DNA of 64,000 bases, taken from assembly GCF_036227205.1 (NCBI RefSeq), contig NZ_CP109442.1:1364001-1428000 (forward strand), read 5' to 3'. Origin of the DNA: Amycolatopsis sp. NBC_01480 (GTDB lineage Bacteria; Actinomycetota; Actinomycetes; Mycobacteriales; Pseudonocardiaceae). Position 1 is the first letter of the stretch; each line of letters starts with the position of its first letter. This document shows, in pieces, positions 33,465 through 44,038 of the stretch. Position numbers and translations under genes: made by a program. Below the pieces are notes generated by a model. That model was not told the origin of the DNA. It saw only the letters and a list, made by a program, of their open reading frames with translations, and did not search any database.

Positions 33465-34774
33465 TGTTGCAGTTCAGGACTTCGTGGACAGTTGATGTTT
33501 CAGGACATCGTGGACACTGACCGGCCTGTCGGCGTGGTGACCAGGGCGTGTGTGGTGATCATGCGGCGATGGGCAGAGCAGGGTTTTCGATGGATCCTGA
33601 GTTCGTTGCCGCGGTCGCGCAGGTCGCGGCGGGCGAGAAGGTCAACATTGCGCGGTTCTGCCGCGAGCACGGCGTGTCCCGGGGGTGTTCCACAAGTACC
33701 TGGCCCGGTTCCGGGCCGAGGGCGCGGACGGGTTCACCCGCCGCAGCACCGCCCCGCACCACCATCCGAGGGCTCTGGGCGCCGGGGTGGCCGAGGCGGT
33801 GCTGCGAGCGCGCAAAGAACTAGCCGGTGAGGGCCTGGACAACGGGCCGATCTCCATCCGCTGGCGGCTCGAGGACACCGGGGTCACCCCGCTGCCGTCG
33901 CAGTCCGCGGTCTACCGAATCCTGTGCGAGCACGGCCAGATCGTCCCGGAACCCCGCAAGAAGCCCCGGACCCGGCGCCGGTTCGAATACGCCGACCCCA
34001 ACGGCTGCTGGCAGATCGACGGCATGGAGCACTACCTCGCCGATGGCACCAAGGTCTGCATCATCCAGATCCTCGACGACCACTCCCGCCTCGACGTCGG
34101 CTCCTACGCCGCGGCCAGCGAGAACGGCGCCGACACCTGGACCGCGCTGCAACACGCCTTCGCCGGCTACGGCCTGCCCGTGAAAGTGCTGTCCGACAAC
34201 GGACTGGCCTTCTCCGGCAAACACCGCGGGAGGACGGCCGAGCTGGAACGCCACCTCGCCGAACGAGGCGTGGCCGCCATCGCCTCCTCGGTCTATCACC
34301 CGCAGACCTGCGGGAAAAACGAACGCTCCCACCAAACCCTGCAAAAATGGCTCCGCGCCCGGCCCACGCCCACCACGGTGCCCGAGATGCAACAACTTCT
34401 CGACGAGTACCGGACGATCTACAACCACCGCCGCCACCAAAGCCTGGACGGCGAAACCCCGCAGCAACGCTACGACGCCACCCCCAAAACCGCCCCCAGC
34501 ACCGCCGCCCACCGGCCCAGCGGCGTCACCACCCGCCCCGTCTCCACCACCGGCGTGATCGCCTTCTCCGGCTGCTCCATCGTCCTGGGCCGCGCCTGGG
34601 CCGGCCACACCGCGACCGTTTACTGGCAAGGCGACCGCGTCACCGTCATGATCAACAACACCGTCGCCCGCCACCTCACCCTCGACCGATCAGTACGCTA
34701 CCAACCACTGACCAGCCACAAACCGTCCACGAAGTCCTGAAACACATCTGTTCACGAAGTCCTGAAACATGACA
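33465..34774 (+). mobile_element. IS481-like insertion sequence, 1310 bp
   Basis: Bounded by a direct repeat of 15-16 bp (33449-33464 and 34775-34790). Both ends start TGT and each carries two copies of TTCAGGACTTCGTGGAC (left 33472 and 33500 region, right in inverted orientation near 34706-34770), the probable transposase sites. One transposase gene, read rightwards, with a frameshift. IS481 elements use a DDE transposase and make duplications of 4-15 bp. Confidence 0.88.
33569..34740 (+). CDS. IS481-family DDE transposase with a -1 frameshift
   Basis: The N-terminal HTH (VNIARFCREHGVSRG) lies in one frame up to a G5 run at 33681-33685. The rest (from GTG 33685: FHKYLARFRAEGADGFTRRS onward, 351 codons) is one frame back. 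Reading the last G twice restores HGVSRGVFHKY without loss. Integrase core residues: Asp in CWQIDGMEHYL, Asp in VLSDNGLAFSG, Glu in CGKNERSHQTLQKWL. It may be a mutation or a programmed -1 slip at GGGGG. All catalytic residues are intact. Confidence 0.8.
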
Positions 34775-34807
34775 ACCGGTTCTAACCGTCATAGCCACTC
34801 ACGAGCC
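34775..34807. repeat. Right half of the IS-split hairpin (family A)
   Basis: ACCGGTTCTAACCGTC (34775-34790), then CACTCACGAGCC (34796-34807), the exact complement of the left stem 33432-33443. The right stem contains the stop codon of the histidine kinase (34799-34801). Without the IS this would be one hairpin between convergent bcp and the kinase. Confidence 0.8.
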
Positions 34808-36559
34808 GTTCATGGGGAAGCGGAGCGTGAACGTCGAGCCGTGGTCCGGGGTGCTGGTGACCGCCGCGGTGCCGCCGTGCGCTTCGGCCAGGTTGCGGAC
34901 GATGGCCAGGCCCAGCCCGCTGCCGCCGGAGCCGCGGGTGCGGGACCGGTCCGCACGCCAGAACCGGTCGAACACGTGCGGCAGGTCCTCGGGCGCGATG
35001 CCGACGCCGGTGTCGGCCACCTCGAAGACGACGTCGCCGCCGTCGCGTCGGCCGGTCACGGTGACCGAGCCGCCGCTCGGGGTGTGCCGCACCGCGTTGG
35101 ACACGAGGTTGTCGAGGGATTGGCGCAGCCGCACCGGGTCCGCGGTCAGCTCGGGCTCGGCCATCAGCGGGACGGTCAGCCGGACGCCCGCCGCGTCGGC
35201 GCGCTGGGCGTGGGCCGCGGCCAGCTGGGTGAGGAGCACGTTCGCGTCGATCGGCTCCGGGTGCACGCGCAGGGAGCCGGCGTCGGCGAGCGCCAGGTCC
35301 TGCAGGTCGTCGACGATGTGCTGCAGGTGCAGCGCCTCCTCCAGCAGTGACGCGACGAGTTCGTCGTCGAGCCGGCTGATGCCGTCCTGCGTGGCCTCCA
35401 GCCAGCCGCGGATGTTGCTCAACGGCGTGCGCAGCTCGTGCGCGACGTCGCTGACCATCGCCTTGCGCGCGGCCTCCAGCCGCTCGCGCGCCTCGGACAT
35501 GTCGTTGAACGCGACGGCCAGCCGCGCGATCTCGTCCTTGCCCCGGACCCGCACCCGCGCGCCGCTTTCGCCCGCCTTCATCCGCTGGGCCGCGCCGGTG
35601 AGCGCGTGCAGCGGCCGGATCAGCCGGATCGAGGCGAGACCGGTGACGACGATGGTGAGCAGCAGGATCAGGCCCGCCACCTTGACCAGGCGCACCCGGT
35701 TCTCCGCGGACAGCGTGAACCCGCTCGGCGGCTGGTCACTGCCCTTTTCGGTGATGTAGAGCCACGCGGCCGGCGCGACGTACGGCGTCAGCTGCTCACG
35801 CCGGGCCGAGGTCACGCAGTTGCGGGCGGCCGGGTCGGTCGCGCCGGAGACCGGGCCCGCGAACGTCCAGGTCACCGGCGCGAGCTGGACGGCGGCCCCG
35901 GACTGCGCGTTACGGCCGAAGCAGGCGCTGACGAGCTGGTTCAGCTTGTCCAGCGCGGCCTCCTCGGTGTCGACGGGCTGCTCCAGGGAAAGCTCGCCGC
36001 ACCGGGTCATCGCGAACGGGTCCTGCACGGTCACGCGCGGGTGCCCGCCCGGGCTGACCTCGATGTCGGCGAAGCCGGCGTAGCGCTCCATGCACGCCTG
36101 CACTTTGTGCGCGACGTTCATCAGCGCCTGCTTCTCTTGCGCAGTCAGCTCGTACGGCCCGACGGCGGCGGGGTCGATCCGGTCCGGCGTCGACGGGACG
36201 CCGAGGCCCGGGTCCACCGAAAGCGGGTCGATCACCACCGACGGCTGCGCCGGCAGCCGGCCCGGGTCCGGGTCCGAGCTGGCGATCACCTTGCCCTGCG
36301 GGGTGGTCAGCACGACGCGGCGGCCGGTGGCGTCGGCGTACTTCCGCACCACCGGGCCGGCGCCGTCCCAGTTCGGGTGGGTGGCGGCGTAGGACAGCAG
36401 GCCCTGGTAGATGGTGCCGTCGTCGGCGAAGACCTGCCCCTGCTCCTGCTGGATCGCGCCCGAAGTGGTCTGCGCGGCGAGCCACGCGGTGGCCGCGATC
36501 GCGGCCACCGCGACCAGCGCCGACACCGCGATCCAGCGGATCAGCAGGCTACGGCGCAT
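34799..36559 (-). CDS. Two-component sensor histidine kinase (BaeS-like)
   Basis: 586 residues. TM1 at 8-30, a 250-residue extracytoplasmic sensor with several Cys, TM2 at 291-313, HAMP (314-366), HisKA with His374 in VSDVAHELRTPLSNIRGW, N-box LDNLVSNAVRHTP, G1 VADTGVGIAPED and G2 GSGLGLAIVRNL. All catalytic boxes are present. Its start overlaps the response-regulator 3' end by 11 bases. The sensed signal is unknown; the large cysteine-bearing external domain suggests an envelope cue. Confidence 0.93.
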   Translation of the reverse strand: MRRSLLIRWIAVSALVAVAAIAATAWLAAQTTSGAIQQEQGQVFADDGTIYQGLLSYAATHPNWDGAGPVVRKYADATGRRVVLTTPQGKVIASSDPDPGRLPAQPSVVIDPLSVDPGLGVPSTPDRIDPAAVGPYELTAQEKQALMNVAHKVQACMERYAGFADIEVSPGGHPRVTVQDPFAMTRCGELSLEQPVDTEEAALDKLNQLVSACFGRNAQSGAAVQLAPVTWTFAGPVSGATDPAARNCVTSARREQLTPYVAPAAWLYITEKGSDQPPSGFTLSAENRVRLVKVAGLILLLTIVVTGLASIRLIRPLHALTGAAQRMKAGESGARVRVRGKDEIARLAVAFNDMSEARERLEAARKAMVSDVAHELRTPLSNIRGWLEATQDGISRLDDELVASLLEEALHLQHIVDDLQDLALADAGSLRVHPEPIDANVLLTQLAAAHAQRADAAGVRLTVPLMAEPELTADPVRLRQSLDNLVSNAVRHTPSGGSVTVTGRRDGGDVVFEVADTGVGIAPEDLPHVFDRFWRADRSRTRGSGGSGLGLAIVRNLAEAHGGTAAVTSTPDHGSTFTLRFPMNGS

Positions 36560-37247
36560 CGGCCGGCCCCGCCGTCAGCTTGTAGCCGACCCCGTAGACG
36601 GTGACCAGCCGCGCGGGCTTGCGCGGGGACACTTCGATCTTCTTGCGCAGGTTCATCACGTGCACGTCGATCGCGCGCTGGGTGATGTAACGGTCGAAGC
36701 CGTGCAGGTGCTCCAGCAGCTGCCCGCGGGTGAACACCTGGTCCGGGTGCGCGGCCATCACCTCGAGCAGCCGGAATTCCCCCGGCGTGGTGTCCACCGG
36801 CTTCTCGTTCACGCTCACCTCGTGCCGCCCGACGTCCACCGACAGCGCGCCGACGCGCATCGGCCCGGCGTCCCGCTCCGCGGCATGGGTGCGGCGCAAC
36901 AGGGTCCGCACTCGGGCCATCAGCTCACGCGGGCTGTACGGCTTGGTCATGTAGTCGTCGGCGCCGAGGTCGAGGCCGCGCAGCAGGTCGTCCTCTGTGG
37001 ACCGTGCGGTGAGCATCAGCACCGGCACGTCGGACTCCGCGCGCAGGATCCGGCAGACCTCGAGGCCGTCCAGCCCGGGCAGCATGACGTCGAGCACCAG
37101 CAGGTCGGGCCGGCGGCGGCGGACGAGCTCCAGCGTCTCGCGGCCGTCGGGCACGACCACCACCGAATGGCGCTCCCGCTCGAGGTAGCGGCGGACGAGC
37201 TCCGCTTGTTTCGGGTCGTCCTCCGCCAGCACGATGTCAGCACACAT
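36549..37247 (-). CDS. OmpR/PhoB-family response regulator
   Basis: 232 residues from ATG 37247. Receiver domain with acidic pair EDD near residue 10, phospho-acceptor Asp in LLVLDVMLPGLDGLEVC, Thr in MLTARS and Lys in MTKPYSP. Winged-helix DNA-binding domain at about 130-225 (TTPGEFRLLEVMAAHPDQVF, IDVHVMNLRKKIE, VYGVGYKL). First gene of the operon with the adjacent kinase. Confidence 0.93.
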   Translation of the reverse strand: MCADIVLAEDDPKQAELVRRYLERERHSVVVVPDGRETLELVRRRRPDLLVLDVMLPGLDGLEVCRILRAESDVPVLMLTARSTEDDLLRGLDLGADDYMTKPYSPRELMARVRTLLRRTHAAERDAGPMRVGALSVDVGRHEVSVNEKPVDTTPGEFRLLEVMAAHPDQVFTRGQLLEHLHGFDRYITQRAIDVHVMNLRKKIEVSPRKPARLVTVYGVGYKLTAGPADAP

Positions 37248-37297
37248 GCAGCGAGCATATGGATCACCGCGGCCCCGGGCGAGCGGCCCCGCTCGCG

Positions 37298-37328
37298 GGC
37301 CCGGCGAGCGGAACGCCCTCGCCGGGCC
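37298..37328 (-). terminator. Hairpin terminator of the rph-rdgB operon
   Basis: GGCCCGGCGAG (37298-37308) and CTCGCCGGGCC (37318-37328) pair perfectly over 11 bp around a 9-base loop, just after the rdgB stop at 37335 in the minus direction. A smaller hairpin, CGAGCGG/CCGCTCG, lies next to it near 37280-37295. Confidence 0.7.
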
Positions 37329-37334
37329 GCGGCC

Positions 37335-37943
37335 TCAGGAACCGGCGAGCTTGCGCAGGTCCGGGACCAGTGCGCGCAGGGCCCGGCCACGGTGCGACGA
37401 CGCGTCCTTCTCGGCCGGCGGCAGCTCGGCGGACGTGCGCGCCCCGCCGTCCGGGACGAAGATCGGGTCGTAGCCGAAGCCGTTGGTGCCACGGCGTTCC
37501 CGGATCAGCGTGCCGCGCCATTCGCCGCGGACCACCGTCTCCTCACCACCCGGGAGGACCAGCGCGGCAGCGCACACGAAGGCGGCGCCACGGCGTTCGT
37601 CGGGGGTGTCGGTGAGCTGGCCGAGCACCAGGTCGAGGTTCGCCTCGTCGTCGCCGTGCCGGCCGGACCAGCGGGCGGACAGCACACCCGGCATGCCGTT
37701 CAGCGCGTCGACCGCCAGGCCCGAGTCGTCGGCGATCGCGGGCAGCCCGGTGGCCGCCACGGCGTCGCGGGCCTTGGCCACGGCGTTGCCCTCGAAGTCC
37801 GGCGCGGTCTCCGGCGCCTCGGGGAACTCCTCGACCTCGTTCAGCCCGACGACCTCGATGCCCGAGATGCCCTCGGCCTCGAGGATCCGCCGCAGCTCGC
37901 CCAGCTTCTTCTGGTTGCGGCTGGCGAGCAGCAACCGGGTCAC
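37335..37943 (-). CDS. rdgB: RdgB/HAM1 non-canonical purine NTP pyrophosphatase
   Basis: 202 residues from GTG 37943, overlapping the rph stop by four bases (GTGA). HAM1 motifs: [52 protein letters not shown] and [14 protein letters not shown]. It hydrolyses ITP, dITP and XTP to the monophosphates, keeping deaminated purines out of DNA. Same order after rph as Rv1340-Rv1341. Confidence 0.95.
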   Translation of the reverse strand: MTRLLLASRNQKKLGELRRILEAEGISGIEVVGLNEVEEFPEAPETAPDFEGNAVAKARDAVAATGLPAIADDSGLAVDALNGMPGVLSARWSGRHGDDEANLDLVLGQLTDTPDERRGAAFVCAAALVLPGGEETVVRGEWRGTLIRERRGTNGFGYDPIFVPDGGARTSAELPPAEKDASSHRGRALRALVPDLRKLAGS

Positions 37944-38716
37944 TTCGAGCCCTTCTTGCGGTCCGGGCGCGGCTCCGGCAGCTCGCCGGGGTACGGCAGC
38001 GCCAGCGCCTCGTTCTGCATCCGGGTCAGGTCCGCGCAGCCGGCCAGCGCAATGTCCAGCATGGTGTCCAAAGTGGACCGGGCGAAGGTGGCGCCCTCGC
38101 CGGTGCCCTGCACCTCGATCATCGTGCCGGCGTCGGTGGCCACCACGTTCATGTCGACCTCCGCGCGCGAGTCCTCCTCGTACGGCAGGTCGAGGCGCAC
38201 CCGGCCGTCCACCACGCCGACGCTGATCGCGGCGACCGAGGACGACAGCGGCTGCGGGTCGTTCAGCCGGTTCGCCGCGCCGAGCCAGGTGATGGCGTCG
38301 GCGAGCGCGACGTAGCCGCCGGTCACCGCGGCCGTGCGGGTGCCGCCGTCGGCCTGGATCACGTCGCAGTCGATCACGATCGTGTTCTCCCCCAGCGCCG
38401 CGAGGTCGATGCAGGCGCGCAGGGACCGGCCGATCAGCCGGGAGATCTCGTGGGTGCGCCCGCCGATGCGGCCCTTGACCGACTCGCGGTCGCCACGGGT
38501 GTTGGTCGCCGACGGGAGCATCGCGTACTCCGCCGTGACCCAGCCCAGCCCGGACCCGGCCCGCCAGCGCGGCACGCCCTCGGTGACGCTGGCCGCGCAC
38601 AGCACCCGGGTGTTGCCGAACTCGATCAGCACCGAACCGGCGGGCCACTTCTGGAAGCCGCGGGTGATCTTGACTTCGCGGAGCTGGTCGTCGTTCCTGC
38701 CATCTTTTCTCGACAC
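37940..38716 (-). CDS. rph: Ribonuclease PH
   Basis: 258 residues, start GTG 38716 (the exact start is uncertain because no strong ribosome site is seen). RNase PH features: [79 protein letters not shown]. It trims tRNA 3' ends using phosphate. Conserved actinobacterial partner of rdgB. Confidence 0.94.
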   Translation of the reverse strand: MSRKDGRNDDQLREVKITRGFQKWPAGSVLIEFGNTRVLCAASVTEGVPRWRAGSGLGWVTAEYAMLPSATNTRGDRESVKGRIGGRTHEISRLIGRSLRACIDLAALGENTIVIDCDVIQADGGTRTAAVTGGYVALADAITWLGAANRLNDPQPLSSSVAAISVGVVDGRVRLDLPYEEDSRAEVDMNVVATDAGTMIEVQGTGEGATFARSTLDTMLDIALAGCADLTRMQNEALALPYPGELPEPRPDRKKGSK

Positions 38717-38754
38717 GCGGTGCACTCTAGAACGTGGCACCGACAGTCTGCCGT

Positions 38755-39522
38755 TCAGATGTCGTAGACCGAGCCCTGCCGCACGGCTTCGGTGTCCGGG
38801 AACACCGCCGAGGCCTCGGCGAGCACCGCGCCCCGGTCGGTCCACGGCGCGATGTGGGTGAGCAGCAGCCGCCCGACGCCGGCGTCCTTGGCCAGCTCGC
38901 CCGCCTGCTTGCCGGAGAGGTGGACGCCGCCGGGGCGGTCGGCCGCGTCGGTCCAGGAGGCTTCGGACAGCAGCACGTCGACGCCGTCGGCCAGCTCGCC
39001 GAGCGCGGCGCACGGGCCGGTGTCACCGGTGTACGCGAGGATCCGGCCGCCGTAGGAGACGCGCAGCCCGAACGCCGGCGTCGGATGGTGCACGGCGACA
39101 GCGGTGACCTCGAACGGGCCGATCGACAGCCGTTCTTCGCGCAGCGCATGGAACTCGTAGACGTCCGAGAGGTCGGCGCCGGCCCGCTCATCCGCGTCTG
39201 CGGCGTACAGGTGAGCGAGGCGCGAAGGCGCATCCGGCGGCCCGTACAACGGCAGCCGCTGCGGCCGGGCCGGGTACGGCGGCGCGGGGTGGTAGCGGCG
39301 CAGCACGGTGAGCGCGTTGACGTCCGCGCAGTGGTCCGAGTGCAGGTGCGAAAGGACCAGCGCGTCCAGGTCGAACGGGTCCAGCACCGTCTGGAGCTGG
39401 GCGAACGCGCCGTTGCCGAGTTCGAGCCCGAGCTGGAACCCCTCCGCCTCCAGCAGGTAACCGGAGGCTGCGGTGTTCGGCCCGGGAATGCTGCCCGAGC
39501 ACCCGAGGATCGTCAGTCGCAC
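38755..39522 (-). CDS. MBL-fold phosphodiesterase (Rv1339-like)
   Basis: 255 residues. Metallo-beta-lactamase fold: [20 protein letters not shown], metal motif [16 protein letters not shown] (HxHxDH), [14 protein letters not shown] and [15 protein letters not shown]. By position and sequence it corresponds to Rv1339, described as an atypical class II cAMP phosphodiesterase in M. tuberculosis. RNase Z-like enzymes share the fold, so the substrate should be checked. Confidence 0.85.
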   Translation of the reverse strand: MRLTILGCSGSIPGPNTAASGYLLEAEGFQLGLELGNGAFAQLQTVLDPFDLDALVLSHLHSDHCADVNALTVLRRYHPAPPYPARPQRLPLYGPPDAPSRLAHLYAADADERAGADLSDVYEFHALREERLSIGPFEVTAVAVHHPTPAFGLRVSYGGRILAYTGDTGPCAALGELADGVDVLLSEASWTDAADRPGGVHLSGKQAGELAKDAGVGRLLLTHIAPWTDRGAVLAEASAVFPDTEAVRQGSVYDI

Positions 39523-39552
39523 GTCCCTCAGCCTAAACTTCCCCGGCCGGTT

Positions 39553-40353
39553 CTACGCGCTGGTGGGAGCGAGGACACCCGGCGCGAAGCCCATGAAGCG
39601 CTGGGCGAGGCGGGTGAACGGCTCCGGCGAGCCGGTGGCCAGGAACTCGTGCTGCGGCGGGGTGTCCCGCTCGGACAGCAGGTCGAGTTCGGTGAGCACG
39701 CGGAACAGGTCCTTGGCCGTCTCGTCGGCGCTGGAGACGAGCGTGACCTCTTGGCCCATCACGATCTGCAGCACCCCGGACAACAGCGGGTAGTGCGTGC
39801 AGCCGAGCACCAGAGTGTCCACTTCGGCGTCCAGCAACGGTTCCAGGTAACCCTGCGCGAGCCCGAGCACCTGGCGTCCGGAAGTGATGCCGCGCTCGAC
39901 GAAGTCGACGAAGCGCGGGCACGCGACACTCGTGAGCTTCACGTCGGGCGCCGCGGCGAAGGCGTCTTCGTACGCGCGTGAGCGGACCGTTCCCTCCGTG
40001 CCGATGACCCCGACGCGCTTCGAGTGCGTGGCCACCACGGCGCGGCGCGCGGCGGGCAGCACGACCTCGATCACCGGCACGTCATAACGCTCGCGAGCGT
40101 CGCGCAGACAGGCGGCCGAAGCGGTGTTGCAGGCGATCACGAGGGCCTTCACGCCGCCTTCGACGAGGTCGTCGAGCGCCGCCAGCGCGTACTCACGGGC
40201 CGTGGCGATGGGCAGTGGGCCGTACGGGTTGTGCGCGGTGTCGCCGACGTAGCGAAGCTGCTCCGACGGCAGCAGCTCCAGGATCGAGCGGGCGACGGTG
40301 AGACCGCCGACGCCGGAGTCGAAAACACCGATGGGCGCGTCCGGGGAGGTCAC
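39553..40353 (-). CDS. murI: Glutamate racemase
   Basis: 266 residues. [29 protein letters not shown], first catalytic Cys in [12 protein letters not shown] and second in [12 protein letters not shown]. It makes D-glutamate for peptidoglycan. It overlaps the rhomboid gene by four bases (ATGA). Confidence 0.95.
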   Translation of the reverse strand: MTSPDAPIGVFDSGVGGLTVARSILELLPSEQLRYVGDTAHNPYGPLPIATAREYALAALDDLVEGGVKALVIACNTASAACLRDARERYDVPVIEVVLPAARRAVVATHSKRVGVIGTEGTVRSRAYEDAFAAAPDVKLTSVACPRFVDFVERGITSGRQVLGLAQGYLEPLLDAEVDTLVLGCTHYPLLSGVLQIVMGQEVTLVSSADETAKDLFRVLTELDLLSERDTPPQHEFLATGSPEPFTRLAQRFMGFAPGVLAPTSA

Positions 40354-41021
40354 ACCCCGAGGTTACCGCCGGGCGCCGCCGGGATGGCCTTGGCGCCCCT
40401 GCGATCGCCGCGCGAGGTCAGCCAGGCCGCGAGGATGCCGGCCAGCGCGCCGAACAGGTGGCCCTGCCAGGAGATGCCGGTGTTGCCCGGCAACAGGCCC
40501 CAGAGCATGCCGCTCCAGATGCCGAGCAGCACCACGGCCACCAGGATCTGGCCGACCGCGCGGTTGAAGATGCCGCGCACCAGCAGGTAGGCCAGCCAGC
40601 CGAAGGCGAGCCCGGAAGCACCCACGGTGTAGGTGTTGGCCGGCCCGACCAGCCACACGCCGACGCCGGAGATCACCCAGATGATCGCCGTGACCACGGC
40701 CCAGCGCCCGATGCCCGCCGCCATGGCCAGGAAGGAGAACACCAGCACCGGCACCGTGTTCGAGAACAGGTGCGACCAGTTCGCGTGCAGCAGCGGCGCC
40801 CAGAGGATCCCGTCGAGCCCGGACAGCCGCCGCGACACGATGCCGCCGTGGTCCAGGTTCGCCGGGAGGATCACGTCGATCAGCTCCACCAGGTACAGGA
40901 CCAAGGTGAACGACAGCGCCACGATCGCCGCCGCCTTCGGGTTCGGCGGCAGGATCCGCTTCGCCACGTCGGTGGGCTGGTCACCGGACGGCGCGGGCAG
41001 AGGAGACAGTGGTGTGCTCAC
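40350..41021 (-). CDS. Rhomboid family intramembrane serine protease
   Basis: 223 residues, six to seven TM helices. Catalytic Ser in [16 protein letters not shown] (GxSG) and His in [37 protein letters not shown] is the conserved L1/TM2 segment. An intact serine-histidine dyad. Position matches Rv1337. The substrates are unknown. Confidence 0.9.
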   Translation of the reverse strand: MSTPLSPLPAPSGDQPTDVAKRILPPNPKAAAIVALSFTLVLYLVELIDVILPANLDHGGIVSRRLSGLDGILWAPLLHANWSHLFSNTVPVLVFSFLAMAAGIGRWAVVTAIIWVISGVGVWLVGPANTYTVGASGLAFGWLAYLLVRGIFNRAVGQILVAVVLLGIWSGMLWGLLPGNTGISWQGHLFGALAGILAAWLTSRGDRRGAKAIPAAPGGNLGV

Positions 41022-41099
41022 TTGTCCAGGTTACGACGGTCCTGGTACATCGCGCCTCGGGTGAAATCCCTGATACTCGGCCCCGGGACAACCGCCGCT

Positions 41100-41140
41100 A
41101 AGGCCTCCTTACCTGCGTGGGACGCGGGTAAGGAGGCCTT
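41100..41140. terminator. Nested palindrome (family B), second copy
   Basis: AAGGCCTCCTTACC (41100-41113) and GGTAAGGAGGCCTT (41127-41140) pair perfectly over 14 bp; the 13-base loop TGCGTGGGACGCG has an inner GCGT/ACGC pair. Same arms and loop design as 17000-17046. It lies just after the stop of the racemase gene (41152, minus strand) and 79 bp before the rhomboid start. Confidence 0.8.
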
Positions 41141-41151
41141 GACGGCGCCGC

Positions 41152-42818
<1,667 letters not shown>

Positions 42819-43097
42819 TCAGCGTGCGCCGCCGGCCACGGCGGGCAGGATCGTCAGCGTGTCGCCGTCCTTGACCTCGGCCTCGAGGCCGCCGGCGAAG
42901 CGCACGTCCTCGTCGTTGACGTAGACGTTGATGAAGCGGTGCAGCTTCTCCTCCTTGACCAGGCGCGCCTTGAGCCCGGCGTGGCGCGACTCGACGTCGT
43001 CGATCACCTCGAGGACGGTCTTGCCCGCCGCTTCGACGGACTTCTCGCCGCCGGTGTGCGTGCGCAGGATGGTCGGGATGGACACGGTCACGGCCAT
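42819..43097 (-). CDS. cysO: Sulfur-carrier protein CysO
   Basis: 92 residues, ubiquitin-like fold: VTVSIPTILRTHTGGEKSVE, LHRFINVYVNDEDVRFAGGL, GDTLTILPAVAGGAR. Mycobacterial CysO ends in the Gly-Gly that is thiocarboxylated. Here two more residues (AR) follow the GG, so processing would be needed before activation. It lies between mec and cysM. Confidence 0.94.
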   Translation of the reverse strand: MAVTVSIPTILRTHTGGEKSVEAAGKTVLEVIDDVESRHAGLKARLVKEEKLHRFINVYVNDEDVRFAGGLEAEVKDGDTLTILPAVAGGAR

Positions 43098-43161
43098 GGG
43101 TTTCTACCTCCGGTGGGTTCTCACAGGCTGACGCGCGGGACGCCGCCCTTATTCCGGGAGC

Positions 43162-43569
43162 TCAGTCGAGGATTTCGACCGGCTCCTCGGTGATCTCGGC
43201 GTCCACGATCCGGTACGAGCGGAACTCGTGCGAGTCGGGGTCCCGCGTGGAGACGAGCACGTAGTGCGCTTCCGGCTCGGCGGCGATGTTCGCGTCGGTG
43301 CGCGACGGGTAGGCCTCCGTCGCGGTGTGCGAGTGGTAGATGACCACCGGCACCTCGTCGTTCGCGTCCATCTCGCGGTAGAGCTTGAGTAGGTCGCCCG
43401 AGTCGAACTCGTAGAACGTCGGCGAGCGGGCCGCGTTCAGCATGGGGATGAAGCGTTCGGGCCGATCGAAGCCCTCGGGCCCGGCGATCACCCCGCACGC
43501 CTCGTCGGGGTGGTCACGGCGGGCGTGGGCGACGATCTCGTCGACGAGTTCACGGCGGATCCGGAGCAC
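43162..43569 (-). CDS. mec: Mec JAMM metalloprotease
   Basis: 135 residues. JAMM zinc motif HSHTATEAYPSRTD, with an upstream Glu in DHPDEACGVIAG. In M. tuberculosis Mec+ frees cysteine from the CysO-cysteine adduct. First gene of the mec-cysO-cysM series; cysO starts 64 bp downstream. Confidence 0.94.
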   Translation of the reverse strand: MLRIRRELVDEIVAHARRDHPDEACGVIAGPEGFDRPERFIPMLNAARSPTFYEFDSGDLLKLYREMDANDEVPVVIYHSHTATEAYPSRTDANIAAEPEAHYVLVSTRDPDSHEFRSYRIVDAEITEEPVEILD

Positions 43570-43651
43570 ATCGACATCTTAGGTGGTGGACGCGGCGCGT
43601 CCACATGGTGAGAGCTTCCGCTCACCGGCCCGATTCGGGAGAATCGTCCGC

Positions 43652-44032
43652 GTGCCGGTGCCGTCGAAAGTCCGTGAAAGCTGCCGCCCGTTCCTGGCCG
43701 AGGGCGACGTGGTCCAGTACGTCTTCCCGGGCACTTCGCTGATCCTCGGCGGAATGGCCGCGCAGCACAGCTTCCTGGTGGTGGTCACCGACCGGCACGT
43801 GACGGTGCTGGCGTGCAGCCGGTTCCGCCGGTCACGGCCCAAGTCCGTGTGGGAGCAGCTGCCGCGCACCACCGAGCTGGGCCCGGTGGACGTCCACCCG
43901 TCGCTCGGCCCGACGGTCTCGTTCGGCGGGCTGGTGCTGGAGATCGACGAGGAGTTCGTGCCGGCGATCCGGGCCGCGGACCTGGAACGGGGCGGTGTCG
44001 GACTGCCGGACGACCCGCTGCCCGGCCTCTAG
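43652..44032 (+). CDS. Hypothetical protein in the mec/P1 peptidase gap
   Basis: 126 residues from GTG 43652, with CGGGAG upstream. Mostly beta strands (FLAEGDVVQYVFPGTSLILG, HSFLVVVTDRHVTVLACSRF, TVSFGGLVLEIDEEFVPAIR), as in small PH-like domains of actinobacteria. No catalytic motif. It is on the opposite strand to the block around it and is not in the mycobacterial order, so it is an insertion. Confidence 0.7.
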   Translation: MPVPSKVRESCRPFLAEGDVVQYVFPGTSLILGGMAAQHSFLVVVTDRHVTVLACSRFRRSRPKSVWEQLPRTTELGPVDVHPSLGPTVSFGGLVLEIDEEFVPAIRAADLERGGVGLPDDPLPGL

Positions 44033-44038
44033 AAACCC

